This document shows positions 12,027-23,220 of a stretch of DNA of 64,000 nucleotides, one piece after another. The stretch lies in contig JAGFBZ010000934.1 of NCBI GenBank assembly GCA_018398805.1, forward strand, positions 434,001-498,000. The letters are read 5' to 3'. How positions within the stretch are numbered: position 1 is the first letter of the stretch; the number at the start of each line of letters is the position of its first letter. The position numbers were made by a program, and so were the translations under genes. Origin of the DNA: Hirundichthys speculiger (taxonomy: Eukaryota > Chordata > Actinopteri > Beloniformes > Exocoetidae). Under the pieces are notes generated by a model. That model searched no databases. It was not told the origin of the DNA and worked only from the letters and a program-made list of their open reading frames with translations.

Positions 12027-13136
12027 CTGGGCAACAATTAAAATTTTTAATCGCGAGTAATCACATTATTTCCCTGATTAATCATGATTACGCAAAATCA
12101 AATAGTGAATTCAAAAGTAGTGTAAAGTGCACTTTTATTAAAATTTTGTGCTGCCATATGAACTAAAGTGTCATAACATTTGTTGTTCAAACACTTTTGA
12201 CATCAGCACTTGTCAGTAACACATATTTAATGTAAATCTCATCTTAAAAGACATCAAATAAAATAAAGCTTATTGCCACTGCCAGGGCATTAATGTCATC
12301 CTGTTTTTATTAAAAAAAAAAAAAAAGCCTACAAACAAAATCCAACAAAATGATTGTGGCTCAGCACAATCAGAACATTAAAACAGGTAATTTCTGAGGT
12401 AACAGAAGAAACTTTCAACGGGAAGTTCAACTTAGCAGTGGTTATAAATAACCTTGTTTCTGTTGAATCCTCCGTCTGGGAGAACTTTAAAATGAAAATT
12501 TCCATGTTAAAGTTCAGTAACTTTACCAATCCGTGTATCAATCTTTATTTCCATTTTCAATGGCCATTAAAAAATAAAAAAAATTAAAATGTTTTTTAAT
12601 CTAACACAAAAAAAAAACAAAAGTATGCTTTTTTTTTATATATATATTTCAATTTTAGACTTGGATCAAAAATACGAAATGAAAAAACGGGCCACAGAAC
12701 TAAATTTGTATTATAATCGAAGACTGGACTTTCTGTTGTCATTACACACCGGTGCCACTAGATGGAGCCACACCGAAGTAACCAGTTAGAGAACAGCAGG
12801 ACAGTGAACACATGGAGCAGATCTGATGGAACATGAAGGCATGACACAAAGTTTGTTGCAGTCCAGAATTTTCTTTTTCAGACAGAATTGTTAATATTGC
12901 TACCTGAGTTGCTACCCGAACTGTAAATCACACAGATTTTTACCGTTCTCCATGTCTGTTTTAGTTTTACCACATGTTTACCCTGCCAGTTGTTTTCCGG
13001 TTCCGCAGCAGCCAGTAACAGACTTTTCAAAACAAAAGCATTTGAGCAACATGTATTAACGTGTGATAAAATAATTGTCGGCGTTAATAAATTAATGAGT
13101 TAACGCTATAATAATGCGTTAACTTGCCCAGCGCTA
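12022..13136. mobile_element. Non-autonomous hAT-type element, copy 1 (1,115 bp)
   Basis: It starts TAGGGCTGGGCAA and ends TTGCCCAGCGCTA, terminal inverted repeats with one mismatch. Subterminal DNA is rich in TTAAT/GCGTTAA motifs. The same element occurs at 55804-56909, where an exact 8-bp duplication confirms the ends. Here the left flank is (TA)n and the right flank ATACACAC, so no clean target duplication remains. No transposase is encoded. Short minus-strand open frames near 12329-12541 are shared with copy 2 but look non-coding. Confidence 0.85.
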
Positions 13137-13180
13137 ATACACACACACACACACACGCACATATATATATATATATATAT
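13137..13180. repeat. (AC)n(AT)n microsatellite at the LTR element insertion site
   Basis: AC then AT dinucleotides directly before the 5' LTR. The matching (AT)n(GT)n tract lies after the 3' LTR at 26554-26650, so the retroelement split one compound microsatellite. Confidence 0.9.
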
Positions 13181-13300
13181 TGTCAAATGACCCTGAGAGA
13201 TCGTTGGAATCAGCTCAGCTTCTAATCAATAATCACTATTAACTCTGTGCGTTAAAGGAGAGACGGATGTGACATGAGGAGGTACATAGGCCAGAGTGGA

Positions 13301-13822
13301 GTAACAGAAAAAGTGGTAATTGATGTGATTTGGAATCAATCTATAAGCAATGACATGGGTGATTCAATAATTCAATGATCAGAACCGATGATTGATCAGA
13401 AAGATGTATTGTAGATGTATTCGGTATGATTTGGATCAGGACTGTGAGTCTCTGCTGCAGCGGCTGAGTGGAGGTCACTGTGTACCCAGGGGAATAAAAA
13501 CAACGGCTATGTTTATCAAAACAAGGGGGAGAGATCTTGCAGCAGCTGGGTGATGTAATGTAAACAGAAGTAACAGAAGAAGAGGTGATTTACGTGATTT
13601 GTAAGCAATTCCTAATCAATGAAATGTATGAAATGTGTGTGTGATTCAATAATTAATGATCAGAAATAAGGGGGGATAGATCCATGTTGGCTCTATGTCA
13701 TAATTAACTGTGAGCTGAGGTAAGCGACCGGAGGTCACTGTGTGCCGCAAATGGAATGTACCCATATGTTTATCAAAACAGGAGAAGGGATCATGCAGTA
13801 GCGGGTGATGTAATGTAAACAC
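13301..13822 (+). repeat. Imperfect ~260-bp tandem duplication in U3
   Basis: Unit 1 (13301-13569) and unit 2 (13570-13822) both start GTAACAGAA and share, in order, GTGATTTG, GATTCAATAATT, AATGATCAGAA, GGAGGTCACTGTGT, ATGTTTATCAAAACA and GGTGATGTAATGTAAACA. Both LTRs carry it (second copy from 24536). Duplicated U3 segments in retroviruses often act as enhancers; that role is inferred. Confidence 0.7.
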
Positions 13823-14391
13823 AAGCCAGGACTAGTCTAAACAATAAAGTAACTTCGCCATACACAATACTGGGGCCAGGTGTCTGGGTCAAATGGCGAT
13901 GTCATCAGCTCAGCTCAGAAGGGCCTTGGCGAGGTGGGGCTGTGTGTTTGATACAGAGCGGTACATGGGCTCCGGACTGCAGACGGAGGTTTGTTACCGA
14001 ATCTGTTATTAAACACGAACCAATCAATCAATCAGTTAATGTAACGTTGGAACATACATTGATAAGTAGATCGTTAGAAAAAGGGTTAGCGTTAGCTGAT
14101 AAGCTTTAGCTTAACGGGCTGTATAGCCACGTCAACAAGGTAACCTTGGATTGGTGGTGCCATGATGTCATGATGATTAAGGTGAACGCCCCTGCCAAAT
14201 CTGTAAACATGTGAAGTCATTGTGGGATGTGTGTTATGCATGATTATGTAAAATTATGCACGCCTCTGTATATGTGAATAACCAATCAGAAGTGTCATGT
14301 GAGTTTGAGGGAAATTATGTATGCATATGCAAAGGTGAGAGAACCAATAAGATGAAGGCTGGTGCAGGGCGAGCAAGGAGAGAGAGAGCGC

Positions 14392-14398
14392 ATAAAAA
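14392..14398 (+). promoter_or_regulatory. TATA-like box of the LTR
   Basis: ATAAAAA follows a GA-rich run. The position fits a transcription start near 14420 and lies about 460 bases before the AATAAA at 14851. It is conserved in the 3' LTR. Confidence 0.5.
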
Positions 14399-14850
14399 GA
14401 GAAGGCAGAAGGACTCTGGGGTGGATTCCTGGAGCGATTTCATACGAAGAAGGACTAGCTGGGGACCTGGACGAGCAACCCCCATCTGGAGGATTAACTG
14501 GAAGGAATTACTTCAAGAAAAGAAGACAGAAAGACGCTTGGAACAGGATCTACGAATTTTTCCCAATTCTTGAAGGAATAATTGGAGCCTTTTTGGTTAG
14601 CCTAGCTCACCGCTAGCAAGGAGGAGGGGCCGGATCAGCATACCTGCAGGCCTGATCGTTTGAGCTCTCTCCTCTCCCTCCCTGCCAGCGGCCTTGAAAC
14701 CCGCATAGTGGCCACATGCGTCTCTCTCAGCCTGTCCTTGACCAACCAGATGAACTGATCAGTAAGCCACAGCTTTAATTTGCCTTTTTAGAATTATAAA
14801 TTGTATAACCAATCAATCAATGCTGTTGCTTAACCTTGCTAATCTGCTTT

Positions 14851-14856
14851 AATAAA
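14851..14856 (+). terminator. LTR polyadenylation signal
   Basis: AATAAA in a T/A-rich context, conserved in the 3' LTR at 26080-26085, where it would end the element's transcript. Confidence 0.55.
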
Positions 14857-15325
14857 TATACAAACTGTCATAAGACGTTGTTGTGGACATTACATCTGTA
14901 TTCAGAATTTTGAAGACTTGTTTATGCCTCTGCACTAACACACAGGTTCTTATGGGTTTATTTTAGCCACATTTTTGTCAAATTGTCCCTGAGGCTCGCT
15001 GTCCGAGCCGCTAAAGTTTTCCTAGCCTGTAACAAGAGCCCAGATCGTGAGAGAAGAGCTGCCGTTAACAGACGTGACCGATAGCTGGACTTAGAGCCCC
15101 ACCGGCTATTCCTCTGAAGGACAGTTATTGGAGTGAGCGGGGCATACGTTTGGAAGTAGGCAGTGAGAGCTAGGCGTATCTTCTCGACACCAGCTTAAAT
15201 AAGTTGAGGAAATCTAGTGAGGAACCTCTCCTAGACCGCAACTTCTTACCCGTAGGATGGAGAGCTGGTCCCGGTGACAGACTCTGCTAGTCAGAGACTG
15301 AACCAAAACTGGGGGATTTTACATT

Positions 15326-15343
15326 TGGCGCCCGAACAGGGAC
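15326..15343 (+). promoter_or_regulatory. Primer binding site, tRNA-Lys type
   Basis: TGGCGCCCGAACAGGGAC is the 18-base complement of the 3' end of the tRNA-Lys used by lentiviruses and mouse mammary tumour virus. It begins two bases after the LTR end, where minus-strand DNA synthesis would start. This fixes the element as a plus-strand LTR retroelement with tRNA priming. Confidence 0.92.
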
Positions 15344-15652
15344 CTGAAAAAGTGAGTTTCAGGTCCAACTAATCTGGACCCCCCAGATAAAAAAGTGTGC
15401 AGCAGGCACAGAAGATCGACTCCCCCGTGTGGACAAAAAGGGGGGGGCCGAACCCGCAGTAATTGCAGGGAGCAAGCGGGATTGAAGAGGAGCGAAGGTC
15501 GACGGAGAATTTCTAGAGGAAATCCCAAGACTGTGTAGAATAGCCAACCAGTCTGAACTTTATCCCTGACCCCGATTTGGTACCTAGGGAGGCTTTAAGG
15601 AACAGACGACTCGATCAGACAAAGACAGAGAAGAGTGAGAAGAATGAGAAAA

Positions 15653-17974
15653 ATGGCGACAGGACAGAAGAACCTTAGCCCAGAAGAGGATGACCCAGGG
15701 TTGGGACCGAGGACTGCAGAAACCAAGCCCCATGGGACGGCCTCGCCGTCTGGGAAAGCAGAGGAGCAGAAGAGACAAGCCCAGGAGGACCGAGATAGGT
15801 TAACTCAGGGCTTAGGGCAGAGCGAGTTCTTAGGTAGCGACCTTGAGGAAGTAGAAGAGGGATCTGAGGTGCAGAGCTACGCCTCTGAGCCCCCACCTAA
15901 CCGGCTGAGGGAAGTCGGGATGGTGGATATAGGAGGGGCTGAAGACCCACAAGAAAGGACCCAGGATCGGCCAGAAATGGCCCACAGTCAGACGAAGGAA
16001 ACGGAACCAACTGAACCAAGCCTCAGTATGGAGGAAGAATTGAATGAAGCAGACCACGCCCACACCATTGATACGGAGTTGTGTAGAAGAGATGGACCTG
16101 GATTTTCGCCAAATACAGCTCGGGGATGGACCCAGCGGAGAAGATAAAGAAAAGAAGAGAACTGGGGTGGTGATGAGCCCTCAGTGGGGTCGCCCCTACC
16201 AAGGAAGCGGACCGTAAAAACGGAGAGGCACTCATCCGAATCCCCGCCACCAAAAGGACGACAAGAAAAGACGGCAGAGGAATCCCCAGGGTTGAAACAT
16301 AGGCGTGTTCCCCCAACTTGGCCCTCCTTTTCCCCTATAGAAGAGATCGCCCCGGACCTTGAAATGGTGCCCCCGGAGGCGAAGAGAGTGACCCTGAGGA
16401 ATGGAGCCCGGGCCTATAGCTACATAGGGAGCATCGGGGGGGTCAGCAGTGATGCCCTGATAATCTTTACCGATGCTAAAGGGGAGGCCCACCATGCTGA
16501 GGTGAGAGATCAGCTATGGAAGGCCGGAGAGGGCTATAGGCAGGAAGTCAGGCGACTCAAAATAACCCGGACGGGGGTAGGCATGGCAAGTGGGGGACAT
16601 CTGCCCCATTATGCTATAGTTCATGTGAGAATTGACCAACATCAGGGAGGTCCAGGAATGAAGGAGTACCTGCCGGTGATGATAGAGGCCCTGGAACGGG
16701 GTCTGGGGAAGGCGAAGGAGATAGCAGCCAGGAGGGTGATGATAAGCGTTAATGGGTTAAGAACAGGAAATGTGTCCTGGGGGATGGCCGAGATGGCGGC
16801 GGTTGCGGCAATGCGGATGGACGCGGCTAGGTGTCACATGGGAGACCGAATCGAGGAGTATGTGATTCAAACCTCCCCAGTGGATGAAGAGACCAGGAGA
16901 CAACGGGCACTGGCAGCCGTGATAGGGATGCAGGGGTTTGGAGGTGCAACACCGGCCGGAGGAAGAACACCGGAGTCCCGGGGAACGCCCAAAGAAGTCG
17001 AACCCGGAGCCCCTGCACCAGTACAAGAGGAGTTTATCTTCATTGGGGGAGACTCGCCGAGGGCCCCACCTGCCGCAAAGAGAAGTCGGGGAGCCGAAGG
17101 GGAGAGCGTGACAGCGAAGACCCCACCCGACGTGGAGATAGCGACGGTAAGTCCTCGACAGGAGTCACCACCGCCATCGGGGAACCTACTGGAGACAGGC
17201 CTGGTGGAGGACTCGGAGGGAGAAGAGGAGAAAAAGTCAGATGTGGCCAGCCTGTGCTTCCTGGCTGAGAAGAGGCATGAAATCCCGATGGAACTGAAGA
17301 TGAAGAGACGCAAGGGAAAGAAGAAACCGCTGGAGTTCGCCAACGTGAAGATGGGAACCCTAAGAAGGCCCCAAGACCTGAGTTGGGGAACCATGAAGAC
17401 CAGAGGCATCAGGAAAGGGTACACTCTTCATAACCGTATTGTGCTGGAGGACCTGAGAGATGAAGAATCGTTCCTGGCCCAGTGTGAGGCCGACCTGACC
17501 AAAGGGGCCCAGGCCGGGCACAGGATGAAGAGGACGGCGCCTGGTGAACGGTTTGTGAAGGCTCTGAGGGTGGTGATGACAGTACGAGGAGAGGAGGCGA
17601 GAATTGCGACCAGGCCAAGGACAGGACACATGGTGGCCACCCTGGATCAGGCCATGAAGACATGGGATCTGGAAACCAAGTACTACGAGAAGAAGAGGAA
17701 AAAGGAGACCAGGCGTTCAGCCAAGGTTTCAGGGAAGGTAGTCGCTAAATTGACCACGCAATATCAGGAATCAAGACAGGACTATCAAGGCCGACCGCAC
17801 CCCTCACATAGAACATCCACAGCTTATCAGCCCAGGCAGCCACAGACCAGGAAATCAGATGGAAAGCCTAGAAAAGGTGATTATCTGCCAGCCGAGGAGT
17901 TCAGCAAGTTGACACCAGAGCAGAAGGAGGCCCTCCGGGTTGCCCGTAAGGCAGCGGGGGGGCCCCGGAAATGA
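15653..17974 (+). pseudogene. gag: gag-like ORF with macro-like domain, one in-frame stop
   Basis: The frame opens at ATG 15653 (good context AAAATGGC; a weaker ATG is at 15644), about 330 bases after the LTR, and ends at TGA 17972-17974, with one internal stop TAA at 16145-16147. About 770 codons. The first 165 residues are acidic and hydrophilic. After the stop comes a charged linker, then a folded-looking segment resembling a macro domain (separate entry), then Pro/Glu-rich linker, then a strongly basic C-terminal third ending LTPEQKEALRVARKAAGG. I see no CCHC zinc knuckle and no MHR-like block, so assignment as Gag rests on position: after the primer site and before protease. The basic C-terminus could bind RNA, as in foamy-type Gag proteins that lack zinc knuckles. 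The single stop may be a mutation or a sequencing error. The Gag stop overlaps the next ATG (ATGA at 17971). Confidence 0.75.
16391..16858 (+). other. Macro-domain-like region within gag
   Basis: The order of sequence blocks follows a macro domain: a strand with GSIGGVSSDALIIF (compare the GDI...VDAIVNAAN strand), a helix with DQLWKAGEGYRQEV (compare AIHRAAGPELLEEC), GVGMASGGHLPHYAIVHVRI (compare the G-A-T-x-G-x-LP-x-K-x-IIHxVGP block), a helix EYLPVMIEALERGL, then RRVMISVNGLRTGNVSWG (compare IAFPAISTGxFGYP) and a final helix. The AAN motif and the glycine-rich GGGV loop of active macro domains are absent, so ADP-ribose hydrolysis is doubtful; the phosphate-loop-like G-L-R-T-G-N-V-S-W-G is partly kept. 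This is fold recognition by eye and is inference; a profile-profile search would decide it. Confidence 0.45.
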
Positions 17975-18260
17975 GGGGTTTGAAGGCGCGGGTCGCTCTG
18001 GGAGAAGTCTACTGGAAGAGGGACGAAATCTACACTAAGGTGGACGGAATCCCATATCTGGTGGACACTGGAGCTGAGGTGTCGATGACCCGCAGGAGCC
18101 TTGAGACAGTAGGACAACCGAAGATCCAAATTGTCACCGGAACCATCGAAGAGGTGCCAATTGAAGCGTGGAAAGGAATGGTGTGGGTACTAGGCCCGGA
18201 AAAAATCTGATTATAGTAAGAGAGTTGAAGAAACCCGGAAAGAATGGGGGCTCTGTGAAG
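17971..18260 (+). pseudogene. pro: Retroviral-type aspartic protease, frame broken
   Basis: The frame from 17971 is -1 to gag and overlaps its stop by ATGA. A run of seven G before the gag stop (about 17955-17961) is a possible slip site. It contains the catalytic motif YLVDTGAEVS with Asp at 18064-18066. The frame closes at TGA 18208-18210, but the expected conserved tail (compare NLIGRDLL) is visible in the next -1 frame as NLIIVREL at about 18200-18225. A single-base change near the A6 run at 18200-18205 would account for this. The protease would cut Gag and Pol during particle maturation; here it is broken unless the frame change is a read error. Confidence 0.78.
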
Positions 18261-18460
18261 AAGAGGTGGAATCTGCTGCAGTCAAGGTCAGTTCGTATAG
18301 AACCAACCCGAGTAGAAACAACAGCCAGTAAACGGATGGTAAGAGTGACCGGCCAACTAAGTGATTGTCCGCCAAGGACAGAGGAGACAACGACCCTCCT
18401 GGATCAGGCTGGAGACCGGTGATCAACGTTAAGGCCCTCAACCGACACTCAACCACCAAT
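18261..18460 (+). pseudogene. pol: Reverse transcriptase N-terminal stub
   Basis: After the protease tail, short open stretches in shifted frames lead to GWRPVINVKALNR at about 18407-18445, matching the conserved RT block (RPVINLKALN) just before the palm domain. Downstream similarity fades and the catalytic YxDD region, RNase H and integrase are absent. The loss is a large deletion, so movement would need enzymes from another copy. Confidence 0.72.
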
Positions 18461-20806
18461 CAGGCGGGCCTCATCCACCCACAGGGGTCTCTGGAGACTC
18501 TGCAGGTTAAGAAGTTCAAGTCTGAGAAGAGAGAAGAGTTTCAGCAGCTGAGCCTGGACGGCCGTCGACCAAAGGCCTCTGAAAGGCCTGAAGAGGGCCA
18601 TTCATGCAGCTGAAAGACTGGAACCCGGGAGTCTCATGGCGAGGTTGCTAGTGGGGGGTGAGGTTGCTAGCGGAGGTGAGGTTGCTGATGAAGGTGAGTG
18701 GTGAGGATGATGACGCTGTGCTGAAGGTGTGAAACGAAGGAGGGGGTATGGTGACTCTGTATCGGTGAGATAATTGAAGTGAGACGGAAGATATCGCTAT
18801 CTGTGAGGCAAATGGGTTCAAAGGAGCTAAAAGTAGAACATTAGCTCACCGTGATTTAGGAGAGAAAAGGAAAAAACATAGATAGCTGAGTTATGGCTGA
18901 ACATGGAATTGGATGTGCTGCGGCAAAGGGCACATGCCGAAGAAGGAACACACGGGCGGGGAAACAAGGAAGTGGACCGCTACGTACAAGAGAGAAGACT
19001 TGTCTTTGTCGCGATGGAGAAAGTGGGACAGGACACCTAGAGGCCGGGTGGTCCCAACGGAAGCTGCGAGGGAGGTGGTACTGGCCACGCAGGGAGCGCG
19101 GGGTCACGTAGTCACACTTCCTCCATGGGGAGGAAATTGGAGAGGCAACAGCTCTGGATCGCCTGAAGCCAGATACGCCATGTTCTGCGAAACTGCGTTG
19201 TGTGAGGGCAATACAATGCAGGGAGAAGAGGAATGGGTTGAAGGCCGGACCATAAGAAGTACCGTGTCATGGAGATAACAGAAAAGAGAGAAATACCTGT
19301 TGGTACTGTTGCGCTCTATGTTAGGTTATGGGGCAGGGAAAGCCATGGAGAAGAAAACCAACATAGTTCAGCAGATATTAGACGGTAATAGGAAGTTACT
19401 GAAGAGGAGAGGGATCCAGAGAGTGGAGCAACTGCCAATTTCAAGCTAGAAGGAACCAGGAACCGAAGATGGCTAGTGGCAGAGGAACCCCGCCATCCCA
19501 TGTCAGACTAGCCACTGATGAAGGGATGGTGATACGAGAAACGACCTCAGCTCTCTCTGAGACGAGAGAGGGCTGAAGAACCTGAATTATAAGAAACGAC
19601 CTCAGCTCTCTCTGAGACGAGAGAGGGCTGAAGAAATTGAATTATAAGAAAAATGACCTCGGCTCTCTGAGACGAGAGAGGGCTGAAGAAACTGTGTGAT
19701 AAGAAGAACGACCTCGGCTCTCTGGGACGAGAGAGGGCTGAAGAAACTGCGTTGTAAGAACTACGACCTTGGCTCTCTGAGACGAGAGAGGGCTGAAGAA
19801 ACTGCATTGAGTGAAGAAAGGAACCTAATCGGAGGAGAAAGAAGACCTTGGACTGGAGTGAAGTTAACGACGGCTAAGTGGGTTGAGGGGACCATCCCTC
19901 CCCTAAGAGTTTAGCGGGCAGGACCGCATAGCAGAAGATCAGGAAGAATCCAGACCGAGACCGAAGCTGATGAACCGTTGCTCGAGGAGAAAGGAAAAGA
20001 GAGCAACAGCAACTATATGGTAAACGACCTCGGACCGGAAAAAGGAATAAGAGTATATGCCAAGTGATGAAGAGCGACTCTGACCAGCTGGCAGCAGGCG
20101 GTAGAGAAAGGAAGAAAAGTATGGGAAGTAGCCCTATATGCAATAGCTGTGTGGGCACATCACAGTTAAGGAGGAGGACCTCCAGGAGGGAAAGTGGACC
20201 TCAGAAGACCTGCTGGTGGAGGAAGAAGCGGGACCGATATTGAAGGTGTTGAAGTGGAAAAGAGAGAGATGAAGATCGCCCTGTGAATGGTCTGGCTCAG
20301 AGGTCGCTCTGGGACTGTGGTTCTTTAACAACTTGAGCCAATTTTAATTTGCTTTGCTTGTTTGCTCACCTGCTCTACCAAACTCTGTACAGGAGGAATC
20401 ACTGCTGAATGCTGTGTCATCTGCACCTCCCATGCCGGCCGGATTCCCCGACTCTTTGACGCTCCCCACCTCGTGGGGAGGGACAAAGATTGAGGGGAAG
20501 GGGGGGGTATCGCAGACTGTGAAGATGCGAGACAAGATGTGGATTCTGAAAATGCAGGGGGATGCAGGAGATGTGATTGTTAATGTTTGATTTTCCTGTG
20601 ATTTCTGGTGAATTGGGTGTGTGATGTTTTACCAGTAATCAAATTATTCATCTAAGCTATTCTTCACTAAACTTTTCTTGTGGTTATTATTGATCGATTT
20701 ACCTGTGATTTCTGTAGAATTGAATAGGACCATTAGACAGTACTCAGACATTTTACCCAGTAATTAAATTTTCAGTCAGTGACAACACTATGAACGTGAT
20801 GGGAGG
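18461..20806 (+). other. Non-coding internal region of the LTR element
   Basis: About 2.3 kb of A/G-rich sequence with many stops in all frames. It includes three short copies of a GAGGTTGCTAG-type unit near 18640-18700, the 55-bp tandem array at 19541-19815, and two related segments near 20590-20650 and 20690-20775 sharing CCTGTGATTTCTG and TTTTACC-AGTAAT. No envelope-like signal peptide or transmembrane pattern is seen. It probably replaces the deleted pol region. Confidence 0.55.
19541..19815 (+). repeat. Tandem array, five ~55-bp units
   Basis: Each unit contains CGACCTCGGCTCTCTGAGA (or CAGCTCTCTCTGAGA) followed by CGAGAGAGGGCTGAAGAA, then a variable end. CTCTCTGAGACGAGAGAG within each unit is a near-palindrome, so each repeat can form a short hairpin. 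It lies inside the non-coding part of the LTR element. Confidence 0.88.
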
Positions 20807-21139
20807 ATAGAATAGAATAGAATAGAAATACTTTATTGATCCCCGGGGGGAAATTCTGGCGTTACAGTAGCAACATTGAAGTAAAAAAAAGTGACCACCA
20901 CCAAGACAAAACAAAAGTATGAAAGTACTCATGTGGATGATAAATGGTAAATATATATACAATATTATAAACAAAATTATAAACAAAATTATAAACAAAT
21001 TATGTGTGCAAGAAGATGGTATATGGCATATTACGGTGCAATGCAGTACAATAAAGTGACTGTGTGATAAAGTGACGTATTGAGCTTAGTTTAATGAACA
21101 ACTAAACTGCAATAGTCTAAACCTTAGTCCAAAGTTAAT

Positions 21140-23220
21140 TGTCAGAGGGAGCTGAGAGCTCTCTACCAGCCAGAGGTGACTGGTTAAACAGTTTAAATGC
21201 TGTTGGCAGGAACGACTTCCTGTATCTGTCCTTGTGACAGCGGAGCTGAACTAGTCTGTTGGAGAAACTGCTCCGCTGTCTGTCAGTACTGTGTGAAGTG
21301 GGTGTTCAGGATTGTCCATGATTGACAGCAGTTTTTTCAGGATTCTCCTTTCCACCACAACTTCAAAAGTGTCCGGTTTGCAGCCAATCACAGAGCCGGC
21401 CTTCCTGATCAGCTTGTTCAGCCTGTTGAAGTCACTGTCTCTGATGCTGCTCCCCCAGCAGACCACTGCGAAGTAAAGGGCGCTGGCAACAACAGACTGA
21501 TAGAAGATCTCCAGCATTCTGCTGCACACGTTGAAAGATCTGAGCTTCCTCAGGAAGTAGAGGCGGCTCATCCCCTTCTTGTATACAGCGTCAGTGTTGA
21601 CCCTCCAATTCAGTTTGTTGTCAATGTAGACGCCCAGGTACTTGTACTCCTCCACAGTGGTGATGTCCTCTCCCAGGATCTGAAGAGGCTGTGTGGCTGT
21701 CTTCTTCTTCCTGAAGTCAATCACCATCTCCCTGGTCTTGGACACATTGAGATGCAGATAATTCCGACCAGACCACTCCACAAAATCACTCACCAGAGCC
21801 CTGTACTCCTCCTCCTGTGCACCATTTATACACCCAACAACTGCAGAGTCATCAGAAAACTTCTGTAAGTGACATGACTCTGAGTTGTATTTAAAGTCAG
21901 AGGTGTACACGGTGAACAGGAAGGGAGACAGCACAGTTCCCTGTGGTGCTCCTGTACCACTGACCACCACATCAGACAGCGTGCTGCCCAGCCGAACAAA
22001 CTGAGGCCTGTCTGTCAGGTAGTCAGTGATCCAGGAGATGGTGGGAGAGTCCACACTCATCACCCGCAGTTTCTCCCTCAACAGAAAAGGCTGGATGGTG
22101 TTGAATGCACTAGAGAAATCAAAGAATGTGACTCTCACAGTGCACCCAACACCATCCAGATGTGAGAGAGCTCTCTGCAGGAGATAAATGATAGCATCGT
22201 CCACACCAAGATGAGGCTGGTAGGCGAACTGCAGAGGGTCTAGCGATGGTCTCACCTGCGGTCTCAGATATGTCAGGACCAGTCTCTCCAGCACCTTCAT
22301 GACGTGAGAGGTGAGGGCAACTGGCCGGTAGTCATTCAGGTCTGATGGAGATGACTTCTTTGGCACTGGAACCAGGCAGGAGGTCTTCCACAGTGTTGGT
22401 ACTATCTCCAGGTCCAGGCTCAGGTTGAAGAGACGACACAGGACAGGAGACAGCTGGCTGGCGCAGGTCCTGAGGATCCTGGGGTTGATACCATCAGGGC
22501 CCGCTGCCTTGCGATGGTTGAGTCTCTCCAGCTGCCTTCTAACCTGGTCGGTGGTCACAGCCAGGTGGGGGAGGGCCGTTGTCTGTGAAGGGGGGGGTGG
22601 GTCTGTGGGGCTCACTGGGGGAGATTGCAGGGGGGTGGGGTGAAGCATCATGGGGAGTGAGGGTGAGGGGAGGGGGGCAGCAGGAGGCTGTGAACTAAAT
22701 CTGTTGAAGAAACAGTTCAGCTCATTGGCCCTCTCCACACTGCCAGCTGGTTCTCTGTCCTTCACCTTGAAGCCGGTGATCTCCTTCATACCAGCCCAAA
22801 CCTCCTTGGTGTTGTTCTGTTGGAGTTTGTCCTCCAACTTTCTCCTGTAGGAGTCCCTGCTCTCCCTCAGCTTCACCTTAAGTTCACGCTGCACCCTCTT
22901 CAACTCGTCCCGGTCACCAGTCCTAAAAGCTCTCTTCTTTTGGTTGAGAAGTTCCTTCAGGTCTCTGGTAATCCAGGGCTTGTTGTTAGGGAAGCAGCGT
23001 ACAGTCCGGGTTGGAAGGGTGGTGAGTTCACAGAACTTGATGTAGTCTGTGATGCAGTCCGTCATGCTGTTGATGTCCTCCCCATGTGGATCACAGAGCA
23101 CGTCCCAGTCTGTGGTTTCAAAGCAGTCCTGGAGCTCGTCCATCGCCTCCTGAGTCCATTTCCTCACCATTCTTGTGCTCACAGGCTGGCGTTGAACGAG
23201 GGGGGACATACTTTGGGGAC
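21140..23220 (-). pseudogene. LINE reverse transcriptase
   Basis: The main open frame runs 23380 to 21251, meaningful from about 23220. Conserved RT blocks in order: LNHRKAAGPDGINPRIL, DLNDYRPVALTSHVMKVLER, FFDFSSAFNTI (catalytic Asp), GAPQGTVLSPFLFTVYTSDF, FSDDSAVVG (the catalytic DD, with S in place of A) and KYLGVYIDNKLNWR. It primes DNA synthesis from a nicked target. The frame closes early at 21251; the usual C-terminus (RLVQLRCHKDRYRKSFLPTA) follows in another frame down to about 21140, so one indel lies near 21285. The N-terminal end joins the endonuclease frame after one indel near the G6 run at 23200-23205. Confidence 0.9.

Larger units (their letters stand above)
13181..15323 (+). 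repeat. 5' LTR (2,143 bp)
   Basis: It starts TGTCAAATGACC and ends GGGGGATTTTACA. The 3' copy spans 24416-26553. CCAAT-type sequences lie at about 14281-14287 and 14343-14349. A TATA-like ATAAAAA at 14392-14398 and a polyadenylation signal AATAAA at 14851-14856 suggest U3 of about 1.2 kb, R of about 0.45 kb and U5 of about 0.45 kb. The length is large for an LTR, due partly to an internal duplication in U3. Two bases (TT) separate its end from the primer site, which is the normal spacing for bases trimmed by integrase. Confidence 0.93.

Noticed and set aside
14256..14573. 105-codon frame inside the 5' LTR, and its partner at 25489-25806
   Set aside because: The start lies upstream of the TATA-like box, and the two copies differ in frame over most of the length because of two 1-base indels, so it is not conserved.
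19541..19815. CRISPR-like array
   Set aside because: Units are tandem with no unique spacers, and the genome is eukaryotic.
22425..22850. Plus-strand open frames within the LINE
   Set aside because: They are shadows of the minus-strand RT gene.
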